Shown one piece after another: positions 1 through 8,723 of a DNA stretch of 64,000 nucleotides. How positions within the stretch are numbered: position 1 is the first letter of the stretch; each line of letters begins with the position of its first letter. Location of the stretch: contig NZ_RKHQ01000001.1 of assembly GCF_003751805.1 (NCBI RefSeq), positions 1,302,001-1,366,000 of the forward strand, in the 5' to 3' direction. This DNA comes from Salana multivorans (GTDB lineage Bacteria; Actinomycetota; Actinomycetes; Actinomycetales; Beutenbergiaceae). Position numbers and translations under genes: made by a program. Under the pieces are notes generated by a model, which saw nothing but the letters and a program-made list of their open reading frames with translations, had not been told where the DNA came from and made no database searches.

Positions 1-102
1 AGTTGATGGCCTGAACCCGGCTCACCAGCTTGAGCTTCTCACTGATCACAACTCACAACTTTCTCATCGAGCGCTCCGTGCCCTGCACGCAACGCGACCC
101 AC
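1..102. other. window edge, no gene seen
   Basis: No convincing reading frame lies between the window edge and the long inverted repeat that follows nrdE. In this group nrdF (the small RNR subunit) usually lies downstream of nrdE on the same strand, so it is probably just outside the window; that is inference. Confidence 0.4.
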
Positions 103-191
103 GGGAGGGGCGTGGTGGCGACCCTCCGGTGCGGTGGGCGTAGCCGCGAGGAACGAGCGGCGGGGCAGAGGGTCGCCACCACGCCCCTCCC
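103..191 (-). terminator. long hairpin downstream of nrdE
   Basis: Two perfectly complementary 24-nt arms (103-126 and 168-191, beginning GGGAGGGGCGTGG) flank a 41-nt centre, starting 11 nt beyond the nrdE stop. No T-tract follows, so it may be a Rho-type or L-shaped terminator, or an mRNA-stabilising structure between nrdE and whatever follows. Confidence 0.55.
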
Positions 192-201
192 CCGAACAGC
201 A

Positions 202-2379
202 CTACAGCGTGCAGGACACGCAGCCCTCGACCTCGGTCCCCTCGAGGGCCGCCTGGCGCAGGCGGATGTAGTACAGCGTCTTGATGCCCTTGCGCCAGGC
301 GTAGATCTGGGCCTTGTTGACGTCGCGCGTCGTCGCCGTGTCCTTGAAGAACAGCGTCAGCGACAGCCCCTGGTCGACGTGCTGGGTCGCCGCCGCGTAG
401 GTGTCGATGATCTTCTCGAACCCGATCTCGTACGCGTCCTTGTAGTACTCCATGTTGTCGTCCGACAGGTAGGGCGCCGGGTAGTAGACCCGGCCGATCT
501 TGCCCTCCTTACGGATCTCGATCGGCGCGACGATCGGGTGGATCGAGCTCGTCGAGTGGTTGATGTAGGAGATCGAGCCGGTCGGCGGGACGGCCTGGAG
601 GTAGGCGTTGTAGATGCCGCTGGCCATGACGGACGCCTTGAGCTCGCGCCAGTCCTCCTGCGTCGGGATCGCGATGCCGGCCGCGGCGAACAGGTCGCGC
701 ACGCGCTCGGTCGCCGGCTCCCACGCCCGCTCGGTGTACTTGTCGAAGTACACGCCGCTGGCGTAGTCGGAGTCCTCGAACCCCTCGAAGGTCGTGCCGC
801 GCTCGATGGCCAGCTCGTTGGAGGCCTTCAGGGCGTGGAACGCCACGGTGTAGAAGTACATGTTCGTGAAGTCGATGCCCTCCTCGCTGCCGTAGTGGAT
901 GCGCTCCTTGGCGAGGTAGCCGTGCAGGTTCATCTGGCCGAGGCCGATCGAGTGGGACGCCTCGTTCCCGCGCTCGACCGACGGCACCGACGTGATGTGC
1001 GTCTGGTCGGACACGGAGGTGAGCGAGCGGATCGACGTCGCGATCGTGCGGCCGAAGTCCGGCGACTCCATGGCCTTGGCGATGTTGAGCGAGCCGAGGT
1101 TGCAGGAGATGTCCCGCCCGATGTGCTCGTAGCTGAGGTCGTCCTTGTAGGTCGACGCGGTCGAGACCTGGAGGATCTCCGAGCACAGGTTGGACATGGT
1201 GACGCGGCCGGCGATGGGGTTGGCCGCGTTCACCGTGTCCTCGAACACGATGTACGGGTAGCCCGACTCGAACTGGATCTCGGCGAGGATCTGGAAGAAC
1301 TCGCGCGCCTTGATCTTGGTCTTGTGGATGCGGCCGTCGTCGACCATCTCGCGGTACTTCTCCGTCACGGAGATCTCGGAGAACGGGACGCCGTAGATCC
1401 GCTCGACGTCGTACGGCGAGAACAGGTACATGTCCTCGTTGTTCTTGGCCAGCTCGAACGTGATGTCCGGGATGACGACGCCGAGGGACAGCGTCTTGAT
1501 GCGGATCTTCTCGTCCGCGTTCTCCCGCTTGGTGTCGAGGAAGCGGAGGATGTCCGGGTGGTGCGCGTTGAGGTACACCGCGCCGGCACCCTGGCGGGCG
1601 CCGAGCTGGTTGGCGTAGGAGAAGGAGTCCTCGAGGAGCTTCATCACGGGGATGACGCCGGAGGACTGGTTCTCGATCTTCTTGATCGGGGCGCCGTGCT
1701 CGCGCAGGTTCGACAGGAGCAGCGCGACGCCGCCGCCGCGCTTGGACAGCTGCAGCGCCGAGTTGATGCCGCGCGCGATCGACTCCATGTTGTCCTCGAT
1801 GCGCAGGAGGAAGCACGAGACGAGCTCGCCGCGCTGCTGCTTGCCGGCGTTGAGGAAGGTGGGCGTCGCCGGCTGGAACCGGCCGGAGATGACCTCGTCG
1901 ACGATGTCGAGCGCGAGCTGCTCCTCGCCGGCCGCGAGCGTGAGGGCGACCATGACGACGCGGTCCTCGAACCGCTCGAGGTAGCGCTTCCCGTCGAACG
2001 TCTTGAGCGTGTACGACGTGTAGTACTTGAACGCGCCGAGGAACGTGGAGAAGCGGAACCGCTTGCCGTACGCGAAGTCCCAGATGTGGTGGAGGAACTC
2101 GGTCGAGTACTGCGCGAGGACCTCGGGCTCGTAGTAGCCCTCCTCCTGGAGGTAGGTCAGCTTCTCGTCGAGGTTGTGGAAGAACACGGTGTTCTGGTTC
2201 ACGTGCTGCAGGAAGTACTGCCGCGCGGCTGCCCGGTCGGCGTCGAGCTGGAGCCGTCCGTCCGGCCCGTACAGGTTGAGCATCGCGTTGAGGGCGTGGT
2301 AGTCCATGCCCTCGAACCGCGGGTCGTGGTGCTCGGCGTAGTGCGGGGTCAGGCCGGGATCTGCGAGCGTTGTAGCCAA
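202..2379 (-). CDS. nrdE: class Ib ribonucleoside-diphosphate reductase, alpha subunit
   Basis: This is the catalytic large subunit that reduces ribonucleoside diphosphates to deoxy forms in the cytoplasm, using a radical from NrdF and electrons from NrdH. The 725-residue protein has the NrdE N-terminal helix region ([12 protein letters not shown]), the barrel with NLCSEI and the [14 protein letters not shown] segment, and the C-terminal shuttle cysteines CVSC. I chose TTG at 2379, which overlaps the nrdI 3' end by 31 nt with AAGGA upstream; the ATG at 2307 is the alternative. It is co-transcribed with nrdH and nrdI. The family is certain; the exact start is not. Confidence 0.95.
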   Translation of the reverse strand: MATTLADPGLTPHYAEHHDPRFEGMDYHALNAMLNLYGPDGRLQLDADRAAARQYFLQHVNQNTVFFHNLDEKLTYLQEEGYYEPEVLAQYSTEFLHHIWDFAYGKRFRFSTFLGAFKYYTSYTLKTFDGKRYLERFEDRVVMVALTLAAGEEQLALDIVDEVISGRFQPATPTFLNAGKQQRGELVSCFLLRIEDNMESIARGINSALQLSKRGGGVALLLSNLREHGAPIKKIENQSSGVIPVMKLLEDSFSYANQLGARQGAGAVYLNAHHPDILRFLDTKRENADEKIRIKTLSLGVVIPDITFELAKNNEDMYLFSPYDVERIYGVPFSEISVTEKYREMVDDGRIHKTKIKAREFFQILAEIQFESGYPYIVFEDTVNAANPIAGRVTMSNLCSEILQVSTASTYKDDLSYEHIGRDISCNLGSLNIAKAMESPDFGRTIATSIRSLTSVSDQTHITSVPSVERGNEASHSIGLGQMNLHGYLAKERIHYGSEEGIDFTNMYFYTVAFHALKASNELAIERGTTFEGFEDSDYASGVYFDKYTERAWEPATERVRDLFAAAGIAIPTQEDWRELKASVMASGIYNAYLQAVPPTGSISYINHSTSSIHPIVAPIEIRKEGKIGRVYYPAPYLSDDNMEYYKDAYEIGFEKIIDTYAAATQHVDQGLSLTLFFKDTATTRDVNKAQIYAWRKGIKTLYYIRLRQAALEGTEVEGCVSCTL

Positions 2380-2765
2380 AACTGTGCCAATCCTTCGCGG
2401 ACGCGAGTGACGTCCTGGTCGGTTCCGAGAAGCTCGAAGCGGTAGAGGTAGGGGACCCCGCACTTGGCGGCGACGATGTCCCCGGCCAGGCAGAACGCCT
2501 CGCCGAAGTTCGTGTTGCCGGCGGCGATGACCCCGCGCAGCAGACCGCGGTTGTGGGGGTCGTTGAGGAAGCTGATGACCTGCTTGGGGACCGCGCCGCC
2601 CTCGGCGCCGTACCCGTAGGTCGGGAGGACGAGGACGAACTCCTCGTCCGCCCTCAGGTGGGGCTCGGACCTGCGCAGCGGGATCCGGTGCGCGGGCAGT
2701 CCGAGCCTGGACACGAAGCGGTGGGTGTTCTCGGAGACCGAGGAGAAGTAGACCAGTCGCGCCAT
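2349..2765 (-). CDS. nrdI: NrdI flavodoxin-like ribonucleotide reductase accessory protein
   Basis: NrdI is a small flavodoxin that supplies oxidant for assembling the manganese-tyrosyl radical cofactor of NrdF. The 138-residue frame starts at ATG 2765 (MARLVYFSS) behind a strong AGGAGG. It shows the flavin phosphate loop [10 protein letters not shown], the LVLPTYGYG segment and [10 protein letters not shown]. Position between nrdH and nrdE fits the usual nrdHIEF order. An upstream in-frame extension exists but lacks family character, so I rejected it. Confidence 0.95.
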   Translation of the reverse strand: MARLVYFSSVSENTHRFVSRLGLPAHRIPLRRSEPHLRADEEFVLVLPTYGYGAEGGAVPKQVISFLNDPHNRGLLRGVIAAGNTNFGEAFCLAGDIVAAKCGVPYLYRFELLGTDQDVTRVREGLAQFWLQRSQIPA

Positions 2766-2922
2766 CGGTCCTCCTCCTCGACCCAGCCGGTGCGCCTGCG
2801 CCGGCACCCTCCGTCGTCCGTTGAACACACGCTCGCCCGGGTGGACGGGGTGCGACCCCGGGCGGTCGGGCTCCGAGCCGCGCCGGGGGCTGCGACCGCC
2901 GCCCGGCACGACCGTGGGCCCG

Positions 2923-3189
2923 TCAGGCGCTGACGGCCGCCTCGACCACGGAGGTCTCGGCCTGCGCCGCCACGAGCGCCTTGATCTTGTCCGGGCGGAA
3001 ACCGGCCCAGTGGTCGCCGCCGGCGAACACGACGGGTGCCTGCTGGTAGCCGAGCGCCTTGACCGTGTCGAGCGCCTCGGCGTCCTCCGAGAGGTCGACG
3101 ACGGTGTACTCGAGCCCGTGCTTGTCCAGCGCCCGGTAGGTAGCCGAGCACTGGACGCAGTTCGGCTTGCTGAAGACGGTGATGCTCAC
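2923..3189 (-). CDS. nrdH: glutaredoxin-like NrdH redoxin
   Basis: NrdH is the thioredoxin-reductase-dependent electron donor for class Ib RNR. The 88-residue protein begins VSITVFSKP and carries the redox motif CVQC (residues 11-14) and the GYQQAPVV cis-proline loop. The GTG start at 3189 is preceded by AAGGGG at good spacing. It is the first gene of the operon, about 160 nt upstream of nrdI, with NrdR-like boxes about 110-160 nt ahead of its start. Confidence 0.95.
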   Translation of the reverse strand: MSITVFSKPNCVQCSATYRALDKHGLEYTVVDLSEDAEALDTVKALGYQQAPVVFAGGDHWAGFRPDKIKALVAAQAETSVVEAAVSA

Positions 3190-3298
3190 TCGAATCCCCT
3201 TGTCACGCTCGGCCCCTCGGCCTCGCACCAGTTCTGCCCCACCCGTGTAGTTACACGGCTGTCGTTCATGTCCGGGTGTGAAGCGGCCCGGGCTGTGA

Positions 3299-3345
3299 AC
3301 ACTACACCTAGTGGTCGAGTCGTAGCAGTACCCCCAGATGTCGTG
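3299..3345 (-). promoter_or_regulatory. tandem NrdR-like boxes upstream of nrdH
   Basis: ACACTACACCTAGTGG (3299-3314) resembles the 16-bp NrdR consensus acaCwAtATaTwGtgt. ACCCCCAGATGTCGTG (3330-3345) is a weaker second copy. Their centres are 31 bp apart, the three-helical-turn spacing typical of NrdR box pairs. They would repress nrdHIE when ATP/dATP-bound NrdR is present; nrdR itself is not in the window. Confidence 0.6.
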
Positions 3346-3480
3346 TCGCGTGTCGTGTCGGCCGAATCGCCTCCGCCGGCTCCGTCCACCGGTGTGCACG
3401 CCCCGTCGTCCCCCGATGTGGACGCTCGGGGAGGCCGATCGCGCGATCCGCACGGTCCCAACGACGACGACGCGGGAGCC

Positions 3481-3501
3481 TTGTCCACGGGCTGTGGACA
3501 G
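3481..3501. promoter_or_regulatory. inverted pair of DnaA-like boxes
   Basis: TTGTCCACG (3481-3489) faces TGTGGACAG (3493-3501), each one mismatch from the actinobacterial DnaA box TTGTCCACA. They lie about 290 nt upstream of nrdH. DnaA boxes control nrd genes in E. coli; whether these do so here is inference. The pair is also a 7-bp inverted repeat and could act as another site. Confidence 0.4.
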
Positions 3502-3830
3502 GGCTGGGGATGCCCTGTGCACGGCCTCCGGACGCCCCCGGCGCCGGACGCGGGCTGACGCCTCCTCGCGAGTCCGCAGCTCGGGCGTGGCGACATCTCG
3601 TCCCGGCGTGTCGCGCCACCGCGGGGGTGTCGGGACGAGCACGTCGCGACGACCGGGCCGACCCCGGAGCGGGCGTGCGGCGGGTGCACCGCGGGTGCAC
3701 CGCGGCGGTGGCGTCGCCCGGCCCGGGCACACCGCGTCGCGCCGGTGGCGTCACCCGTTCCGCGGTCGACCGCCCCGCGGCCGGCCGGGTGGTCGACCGC
3801 ACGATCGATGCGCTGCGTCCTCATGACACG

Positions 3831-3853
3831 ACCCTGCCACCGAGGTCCGACAT
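3831..3853 (-). promoter_or_regulatory. RecA-NDp-like leaderless promoter without a recognisable gene
   Basis: On the minus strand ATGTCGGAC is followed by the 8-nt spacer CTCGGTGG and the -10-like CAGGGT, then six bases and an ATG at 3824. Spacer and layout are identical to the promoter of the VOC gene at 7590 and match the RecA-NDp class (TTGTCRGTG-N8-TANNNT) activated by PafBC after DNA damage in mycobacteria. The frame behind it looks non-coding. Confidence 0.45.
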
Positions 3854-3916
3854 CGACGATGGGAGCGCCCCGATCGCCGGGCCTCCGGGGGCTGACCGTC
3901 GCCCTGCCGGGCCGAG

Positions 3917-3975
3917 CTCCGACATCGGGGTGGACTCGATCGCCATACGCGACCGGGTCCACCCCGGTATCGGAG
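3917..3975. repeat. 59-bp palindromic repeat, copy A
   Basis: The 19-nt arms CTCCGACATCGGGGTGGAC and GTCCACCCCGGTATCGGAG pair with two mismatches across 21 nt. The element has the same length and left-arm sequence as copy B at 30975-31033, so this is a dispersed intergenic palindrome rather than a chance hairpin. Confidence 0.75.
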
Positions 3976-4080
3976 GTCGGCCGGCCGCGGCCACCGGCCC
4001 ACAGCGACTGCCCGGATCACCGGGCCTCCTCGCCCGCCAAAGCCGTGGTGGACCGCCCCGACATGGGGCATCGTGGAGTG

Positions 4081-4347
4081 ATGCGACGCGTCCACGTCAT
4101 CATCACGGGCCACGTCCAGGGTGTCGGCTTCCGCTGGGGCACCCGGCAGGAGGCCCTGTCCCTCGGGTTGACCGGCTGGGTCTGCAATCTCGACGACGGC
4201 TCCGTCGAGGCCGAGGCCGAGGGACCGCCCGGCGCCGTCGAGGACCTGCTCGCCTGGCTGCGGGTCGGCCCGCGCTTCTCGCGGGTCACCGACGTCGCGG
4301 TCCAGGAGGTCGAGCCGGCCGGCGACACCGGGTTCGCGCTGCGCTGA
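4081..4347 (+). CDS. acyP: acylphosphatase
   Basis: This small cytoplasmic enzyme hydrolyses acyl phosphates. The 88-residue protein matches family length and shows the substrate loop GHVQGVGFRW with the catalytic arginine, and the GWVCNLDDGSVEAEAEG segment with the conserved asparagine. The ATG at 4081 lies exactly 6 nt after CATCGT, suggesting a leaderless transcript. It converges on the metal ATPase gene and stands alone. Confidence 0.93.
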   Translation: MRRVHVIITGHVQGVGFRWGTRQEALSLGLTGWVCNLDDGSVEAEAEGPPGAVEDLLAWLRVGPRFSRVTDVAVQEVEPAGDTGFALR

Positions 4348-4441
4348 CGGTCCCGTCTCACGAACGAGACCCCGGGCCCCGAGGCCGACCTCCCGGAGGT
4401 CCCGCCACCGGTCGCTCCTGCCGCTCGCGCGGAGCGCCGCC

Positions 4442-6463
4442 TCACGCCACCGGCATCCCGGGCCGGGCCCCCGTCCCCACGACGGAGCCGACCGGCGCCC
4501 CGGCGACCGGCACGTCAGCCGATCCCGGCGCCCCGCCGACGCGGCCCCCGGCCCTGCCGGCCGGGTCTCCGGCCTCTCCGGCCAAGCCCCCAGCACCAGC
4601 CCCGACGCGCGGGAACGCCGGCAGCGCGCCGCCGAGCGCCCGCAGCGCGTAGAGGATCGCCGCGAGGTCGACGAGCTCCTGCGTGAGCGCCCCGGCCACC
4701 GCCGGGATCGCGCCCGTCGTGGCCACGAGCATGAGCCCGAGGCTCAGCCCGATCCCGATCCAGATCGCCGTCAGCGCCACGCGCACGGTCTGCTGACCGA
4801 TCGCCACGGCGACCGGCACCTTCCCGAGATCGTCCTGGAGGACGACGGCGTCGGCCGCCTCGCCCGCGGCCGTCGCCCCGCGCGCACCCATCGCGACGCC
4901 GACGTCGGCCGCCGCGAGCACGGGTGCGTCGTTGACCCCGTCGCCGACCATCATGACCGGCCGCGGGGACAGCTCGGCGCACAGCCGGACCTTGTCGGCC
5001 GGCAGCAGGTCGGCGTGGACCTGCGTGATCCCGACGCGCTCGGCGATCGCACGCGCCGTCGCCCCGGCGTCACCCGTCAGCATCGCGACCTTCGCCACGC
5101 CGTGCCCGCGCAGCCAGGAGACGACGGGGGCGGACTCGGCCCGCACGTCGTCGGCGAGCACGAGCACCCCGGCGAACCGCCCGTCGACGGCCACGTAGGC
5201 CGCCACCTGCCCCGGCGCCAGCACGGGGGGCTCGACGTCGCCCGTCACGACGCCGGCGACGAACCCGCGCTTGCCGACGACGACGGTGCGCCCGTCGATC
5301 CTCGCCGACACGCCGTTCGTCGCGACCTCCCGCGCCTCCGTGGCCGCGAGGAGCGACAGTCCGCGGTGCGCGGCGGCCTCGCGGATGCCCGCCGCGAGCA
5401 CGTGGGTCGAGTACTGCTCGGCCGAGGCCGCGAGCCGCAGCAGCTCGTCATCGCCCAGCGGCGCGGCCGGGACCACCGCCTCCAGCGCCGGCCGCCCGTA
5501 CGTGAGCGTCCCGGTCTTGTCGAACGCGACGGCGCGCACCCGCGCCAGCCGCTCGAGGACGGCACCGCCCTTGACGATGACGCCCTGCCGCGCGCTGCGG
5601 GACAGCCCGCCGAGGAACGCGACCGGCGCGGCGATGAGCAGCGGGCAGGGCGTCGCGAGCACGAGCACCTCGGCGAACCGGGTCGGCTCGCCGGAGACCC
5701 ACCACGCGACGCCGGCGATGAGGAGCGAGACCGCGGTGAACGGCACGGCGAACCGGTCGGCCAGCCGCACGACGGGCGCCCTGGACGACTGCGCCTGCGC
5801 GACGAGCGCGACGATCTGCTGGTACTGGCTGTCGGCTGCCACACGCGTCGCACGCACGCGCACCGCCTGCGTGCCGTTGACCGAGCCCGACAGCACGGCC
5901 GCCCCCGCCGTCACCGGCACCGGGAGCGGCTCGCCCGTCAAGGAGGACTCGTCGAGCTCGCCCGCCGGCGAGAGCAGGTCGCAGTCCACCGGCACCACCT
6001 CGGCCGGGCGCACGAGCAGGACGTCGCCGACGGCCACCTCCGCCACGGGGACGTCGCGCGTCCCGTCGTCGCCCGCCTCGGGATCGACGACGACGTGGGC
6101 GACCTGCGGCGAGCGGTCCAGCAGCGAGGTCAGCTCGCGCGCGGCGCGGCGCTCGGCGTAGTCCTCCAGGGCCTCGCCTCCGGTCAGCATGAGGACGATG
6201 AGGAGCGCGGCGACGTGCTCACCGACGGCGAGCGTCGCGATCATCGCCACGAGCGCGAGGACGTCGAGGCCGACGTGACGGGCCAGCAGCTGGCGCACCA
6301 TGTCGACGCCGTTCCACGCGATCATCGCCACCACCCAGGCGGTCGCGACCCAGCGCGACGCCGGCCCCGCGTCGGCGACGGCGAGCGCGAGCACGACCAG
6401 CCCGACCGCGAGCGTCGCGACGAGCAGGGGATAGCGACGAACCCCGTTCACGAGCCTGGTCAT
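4442..6463 (-). CDS. P1B-5-type heavy-metal transporting ATPase
   Basis: This inner-membrane pump uses ATP to export a transition metal. The 673-residue protein has TGE of the actuator domain (176-178), the metal-binding membrane motif TPCPL (271-275), the phosphorylation motif DKTGT (315-319) and the hinge GDGVNDAP. A QELVD motif lies in the penultimate transmembrane helix (about 595-599). TPC plus QExxD is the signature of the P1B-5 class, linked to nickel, iron or cobalt. There is no N-terminal metal-binding domain and no hemerythrin tail; the C-terminus is a Gly/Pro/Ala-rich stretch of about 60 residues. No metal regulator is adjacent. Confidence 0.9.
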   Translation of the reverse strand: MTRLVNGVRRYPLLVATLAVGLVVLALAVADAGPASRWVATAWVVAMIAWNGVDMVRQLLARHVGLDVLALVAMIATLAVGEHVAALLIVLMLTGGEALEDYAERRAARELTSLLDRSPQVAHVVVDPEAGDDGTRDVPVAEVAVGDVLLVRPAEVVPVDCDLLSPAGELDESSLTGEPLPVPVTAGAAVLSGSVNGTQAVRVRATRVAADSQYQQIVALVAQAQSSRAPVVRLADRFAVPFTAVSLLIAGVAWWVSGEPTRFAEVLVLATPCPLLIAAPVAFLGGLSRSARQGVIVKGGAVLERLARVRAVAFDKTGTLTYGRPALEAVVPAAPLGDDELLRLAASAEQYSTHVLAAGIREAAAHRGLSLLAATEAREVATNGVSARIDGRTVVVGKRGFVAGVVTGDVEPPVLAPGQVAAYVAVDGRFAGVLVLADDVRAESAPVVSWLRGHGVAKVAMLTGDAGATARAIAERVGITQVHADLLPADKVRLCAELSPRPVMMVGDGVNDAPVLAAADVGVAMGARGATAAGEAADAVVLQDDLGKVPVAVAIGQQTVRVALTAIWIGIGLSLGLMLVATTGAIPAVAGALTQELVDLAAILYALRALGGALPAFPRVGAGAGGLAGEAGDPAGRAGGRVGGAPGSADVPVAGAPVGSVVGTGARPGMPVA

Positions 6464-6551
6464 GCCATGAGCATCACTCGTTCTTCGACGCTCCGCCAGG
6501 AAGGATAGGCGTGCTTGAGCCCACTTGAGGCGACCCTGCGCCGAGGGTTGG

Positions 6552-7028
6552 TCAGCCTTCGGTGGCTCCCGCGACGGCGCGGCGGACCAGCTCGTCCAGG
6601 CGCGCGGCGACGGCGTCGTCGATGTCGAGGACGGCGTACGACGTGGCCCACATCGGCCCGTCGTCGAGCGCAGCGTTGTCCTGGAAGCCGACGGTGGCGT
6701 AGCGCACGCCGAACTTGCTGGCCGGCTGCAGGAAGACCAGCACCTTCTGCCCGTCGGAGAACGCCGGCATCCCGTACATCGTGCGCGGCAGGAGGTCGGG
6801 GGCCGCGGCCCGCACGATCGCGTCGAACCGCTCGGCGATCGTCCGGTCGGGCTCCGGGAGCGCGGCGACCGCGTCAGCGAACGCCTGCGCGTCGGCGGCC
6901 AGCTTGGCCTCCTTCTTCTCGCGCGACGCGGCCCGGCGCTTCTCGGCCGCGTACTCCTTCATCGCCGCCCTCTCGGCCGCGCTGAACGTCGGGGTCTTCT
7001 CGGCCTTCTCGGCCTTCCTCTCAGCCAT
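6552..7028 (-). CDS. DUF1801 (YdhG-like) protein with charged N-terminal helix
   Basis: A 158-residue protein. Its C-terminal half (LLPRTMYGMPAF, then FGVRYATVGFQD) is a DUF1801/YdhG-like fold found in small proteins sometimes annotated as iron chaperones. The first 50 residues are Lys/Glu/Ala-rich and probably helical. The ATG at 7028 has AGGA upstream; the longer in-frame start at 7163 adds an unlikely Arg/Ser/Pro-rich segment. It is divergent from another DUF1801 gene 127 bp away. Function unproven. Confidence 0.8.
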   Translation of the reverse strand: MAERKAEKAEKTPTFSAAERAAMKEYAAEKRRAASREKKEAKLAADAQAFADAVAALPEPDRTIAERFDAIVRAAAPDLLPRTMYGMPAFSDGQKVLVFLQPASKFGVRYATVGFQDNAALDDGPMWATSYAVLDIDDAVAARLDELVRRAVAGATEG

Positions 7029-7155
7029 GCGCCCATCCTCCGCCCGCACCGCGGTGAAGCGGAAGGGTGACGGAGGGGCGCTCGACGGGGACGTCGGAGG
7101 ATCCCGCCGCCGCGCGGTCGTCGACGGGACGGACGGCCGGTGCCATGATCGGCGC

Positions 7156-7512
7156 ATGGGCACCGTCGACGACTACCTGGCCGAGCTGAACCCCGCCGAC
7201 GCGGCCGTGGTGGGGCACGTGTACGACGTCGCCCGCGAGGCGGCACCGGAGGCGACGCAGGGCACGAGCTACGGCATGCCGGCGCTCGTGCTCGACGGGA
7301 AGGGGCTGCTGTCGGTCATGCGCGCCCGCGCGCACGTCGGGGTCTACCCCTACTCGGCGGCGGTGGTGAGCGAGGTGGCCCCGGAGGTCGAGGCGGTGCC
7401 GGAGACGTCGCTCGCCAAGGGGACGATCCGGTTCCAGCCGGGACACCCGCTGCCGGACGACGTCGTCCGGCTCATCGTGCGCACGCGGATCGCGCAGATC
7501 CGCGGTTCCTGA
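7156..7512 (+). CDS. DUF1801 (YdhG-like) protein
   Basis: 118 residues, close to the family's minimal size, with the hallmark TSYGMPALVLDGKGLLSV and a C-terminal PLPDDVVRLIVRTRIAQI helix. The ATG at 7156 sits 6 nt after CATGAT, a leaderless arrangement. It is divergently paired with a longer paralogue (6552-7028). The real activity of the family is not settled. Confidence 0.85.
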   Translation: MGTVDDYLAELNPADAAVVGHVYDVAREAAPEATQGTSYGMPALVLDGKGLLSVMRARAHVGVYPYSAAVVSEVAPEVEAVPETSLAKGTIRFQPGHPLPDDVVRLIVRTRIAQIRGS

Positions 7513-7560
7513 CCGGGCCCAGCGACCGGTCCGTCGGCCGCCCGGCTCGCACCCTGTTGG

Positions 7561-7583
7561 ATGTCGGTGCTCGGTGGCAGCAT
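7561..7583 (+). promoter_or_regulatory. RecA-NDp-like (PafBC-type) promoter of the VOC gene
   Basis: ATGTCGGTG, an 8-nt spacer CTCGGTGG, then CAGCAT; six bases later comes the ATG at 7590. This fits the DNA-damage promoter class TTGTCRGTG-N8-TANNNT with one -35-like mismatch and a leaderless start. The only other copy seen is on the minus strand at 3831-3853. Confidence 0.55.
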
Positions 7584-7589
7584 CGGCCC

Positions 7590-8093
7590 ATGAGCAACGA
7601 GACCTCTCCCGAACCCCGTCCCGGCGACCGCGGGCCGGCCGCGCCGTACACCGTCCAGGTCGCGATCGACACGACCGATCCCCACGCCCTCGCCGACTGG
7701 TGGGCCGAGGCTCTCGGCTGGGTGGTCGAGCCCCAGGACGAGTCGTTCATCCGGAGCATGATCGCGCAGGGCTACGCGACCGAGGAGGACACGATCGTCC
7801 ACAACGGCGCGCTGGTGTGGCGCGCGGGCGCGGCCATCCGGCACCCGGACGGGCTCGACGTCGCGCCGCGCCTCCTGTTCCAGCCCGTGCCGGAGCCGAA
7901 GACCGTGAAGAACCGGGTGCACCTCGACCTGCGCGCGGCGGGCGAGCCCGCGACGCCGCCGGACCCGGCCGAGCTCGACCGGCTCCTCGCCCTCGGGGCG
8001 CGCGAGCTGAGCCGGGGACGCCAGGGTCCGCACGGCTGGGTCGTGCTCGCCGACCCCGAGGGCAACGAGTTCTGCGTCAGCGTCGCCGGCTGA
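7590..8093 (+). CDS. VOC-superfamily (glyoxalase-like) protein
   Basis: A 167-residue protein of the glyoxalase/bleomycin-resistance (vicinal oxygen chelate) type: an opening PYTVQVAIDTTDPHALADWW, the central KNRVHLDLRA strand and the closing WVVLADPEGNEFCV. Such proteins bind a metal and act as small-molecule lyases, dioxygenases or drug-binding proteins; the substrate cannot be read here. The promoter resembles DNA-damage promoters and the transcript looks leaderless. Confidence 0.85.
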   Translation: MSNETSPEPRPGDRGPAAPYTVQVAIDTTDPHALADWWAEALGWVVEPQDESFIRSMIAQGYATEEDTIVHNGALVWRAGAAIRHPDGLDVAPRLLFQPVPEPKTVKNRVHLDLRAAGEPATPPDPAELDRLLALGARELSRGRQGPHGWVVLADPEGNEFCVSVAG

Positions 8094-8127
8094 GCCGTCG
8101 ACCCCGCACACCACGAGAGGGAGCCGG

Positions 8128-8559
8128 ATGCACAAGACGGGTCAGGACGTCGCCGAGTTCGTCGCCGGCGTCGCCCCGGCGAAGCGTCGGCGCGACGCCG
8201 AGACGCTCCTCGCGATGCTGCGCGAGATCACCGGTCTCGAGCCGGAGATGTGGAACGCGGGGATCATCGGGTTCGGTGACTACCACTACCGCTACGAGTC
8301 CGGGCGGGAGGGGGACGCCGGCGCCGCCGGCTTCGCCCCGCGCAAGGCCTCGACCGTCCTGTACCTCCCGGACGGGCTCGGCTACTACGCGGACCGGCTC
8401 GATCGGCTCGGCCCGCACAGGAGCGGCGTCGGGTGCCTCTACCTCACCGACCTGACGACGCTCGACCTCGACGTCCTGCGGGACGTGCTCGCCGAGTCCT
8501 TCGCTCGTCTCACCGGTGGCACGTACACGAAGCGGGCGCGGGAGGGCGGCACCGAGTAG
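8128..8559 (+). CDS. DUF1801 domain protein
   Basis: 143 residues, the third DUF1801-like protein in 2 kb: LLAMLREITGLEPEMWNAGI, IGFGDYHYRYESG, ASTVLYLPDGLGYY and GCLYLTDLTTLDLDVL are family landmarks. GAGGGAG lies ahead of the ATG, so unlike its neighbours it is led by a ribosome site, probably on the VOC transcript 34 nt upstream. Role unknown. Confidence 0.85.
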   Translation: MHKTGQDVAEFVAGVAPAKRRRDAETLLAMLREITGLEPEMWNAGIIGFGDYHYRYESGREGDAGAAGFAPRKASTVLYLPDGLGYYADRLDRLGPHRSGVGCLYLTDLTTLDLDVLRDVLAESFARLTGGTYTKRAREGGTE

Positions 8560-8723
8560 CCGGTGGGACGACGCGGTGAGCGGTCGGGACGGCGGGCGTG
8601 GGGGGTCCGGCGTCGGGCGGTCCGGAGCTGTGGACGGGCGGGCGCCGCCGCAGTCCCGCGAAGCTCCGTCTCGATCCTGCGACAACTCCTCACCGCGGGC
8701 CGAACCCTCGTTAACGTCGGGGA

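Larger units (their letters stand above)
3190..4080. other. regulatory gap between nrdHIE and acyP
   Basis: About 890 bases with no recognisable protein. It holds two NrdR-like boxes (3299-3345), an inverted pair of DnaA-like boxes (3481-3501), a RecA-NDp-like promoter followed by an ATG (3822-3853, minus) and one copy of the 59-bp palindromic repeat (3917-3975). The minus-strand frame starting at 3824 stays open for 212 codons into the nrdH leader but has no family resemblance and is probably spurious or a decayed gene. Confidence 0.5.

Noticed and set aside
112-2445. Long plus-strand open frame of 777 codons over nrdE
   Set aside because: Antisense shadow of a highly conserved gene; G+C-rich DNA leaves such frames open. 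The same applies to the long frames opposite treY/treZ, dnaB, fdrA and the ABC permease.
3186-3824. 212-codon minus-strand frame behind a RecA-NDp-like promoter
   Set aside because: The peptide is Arg/Pro/Gly-rich without any family feature and runs through the NrdR boxes into nrdH; the promoter may be real but the protein is unlikely.
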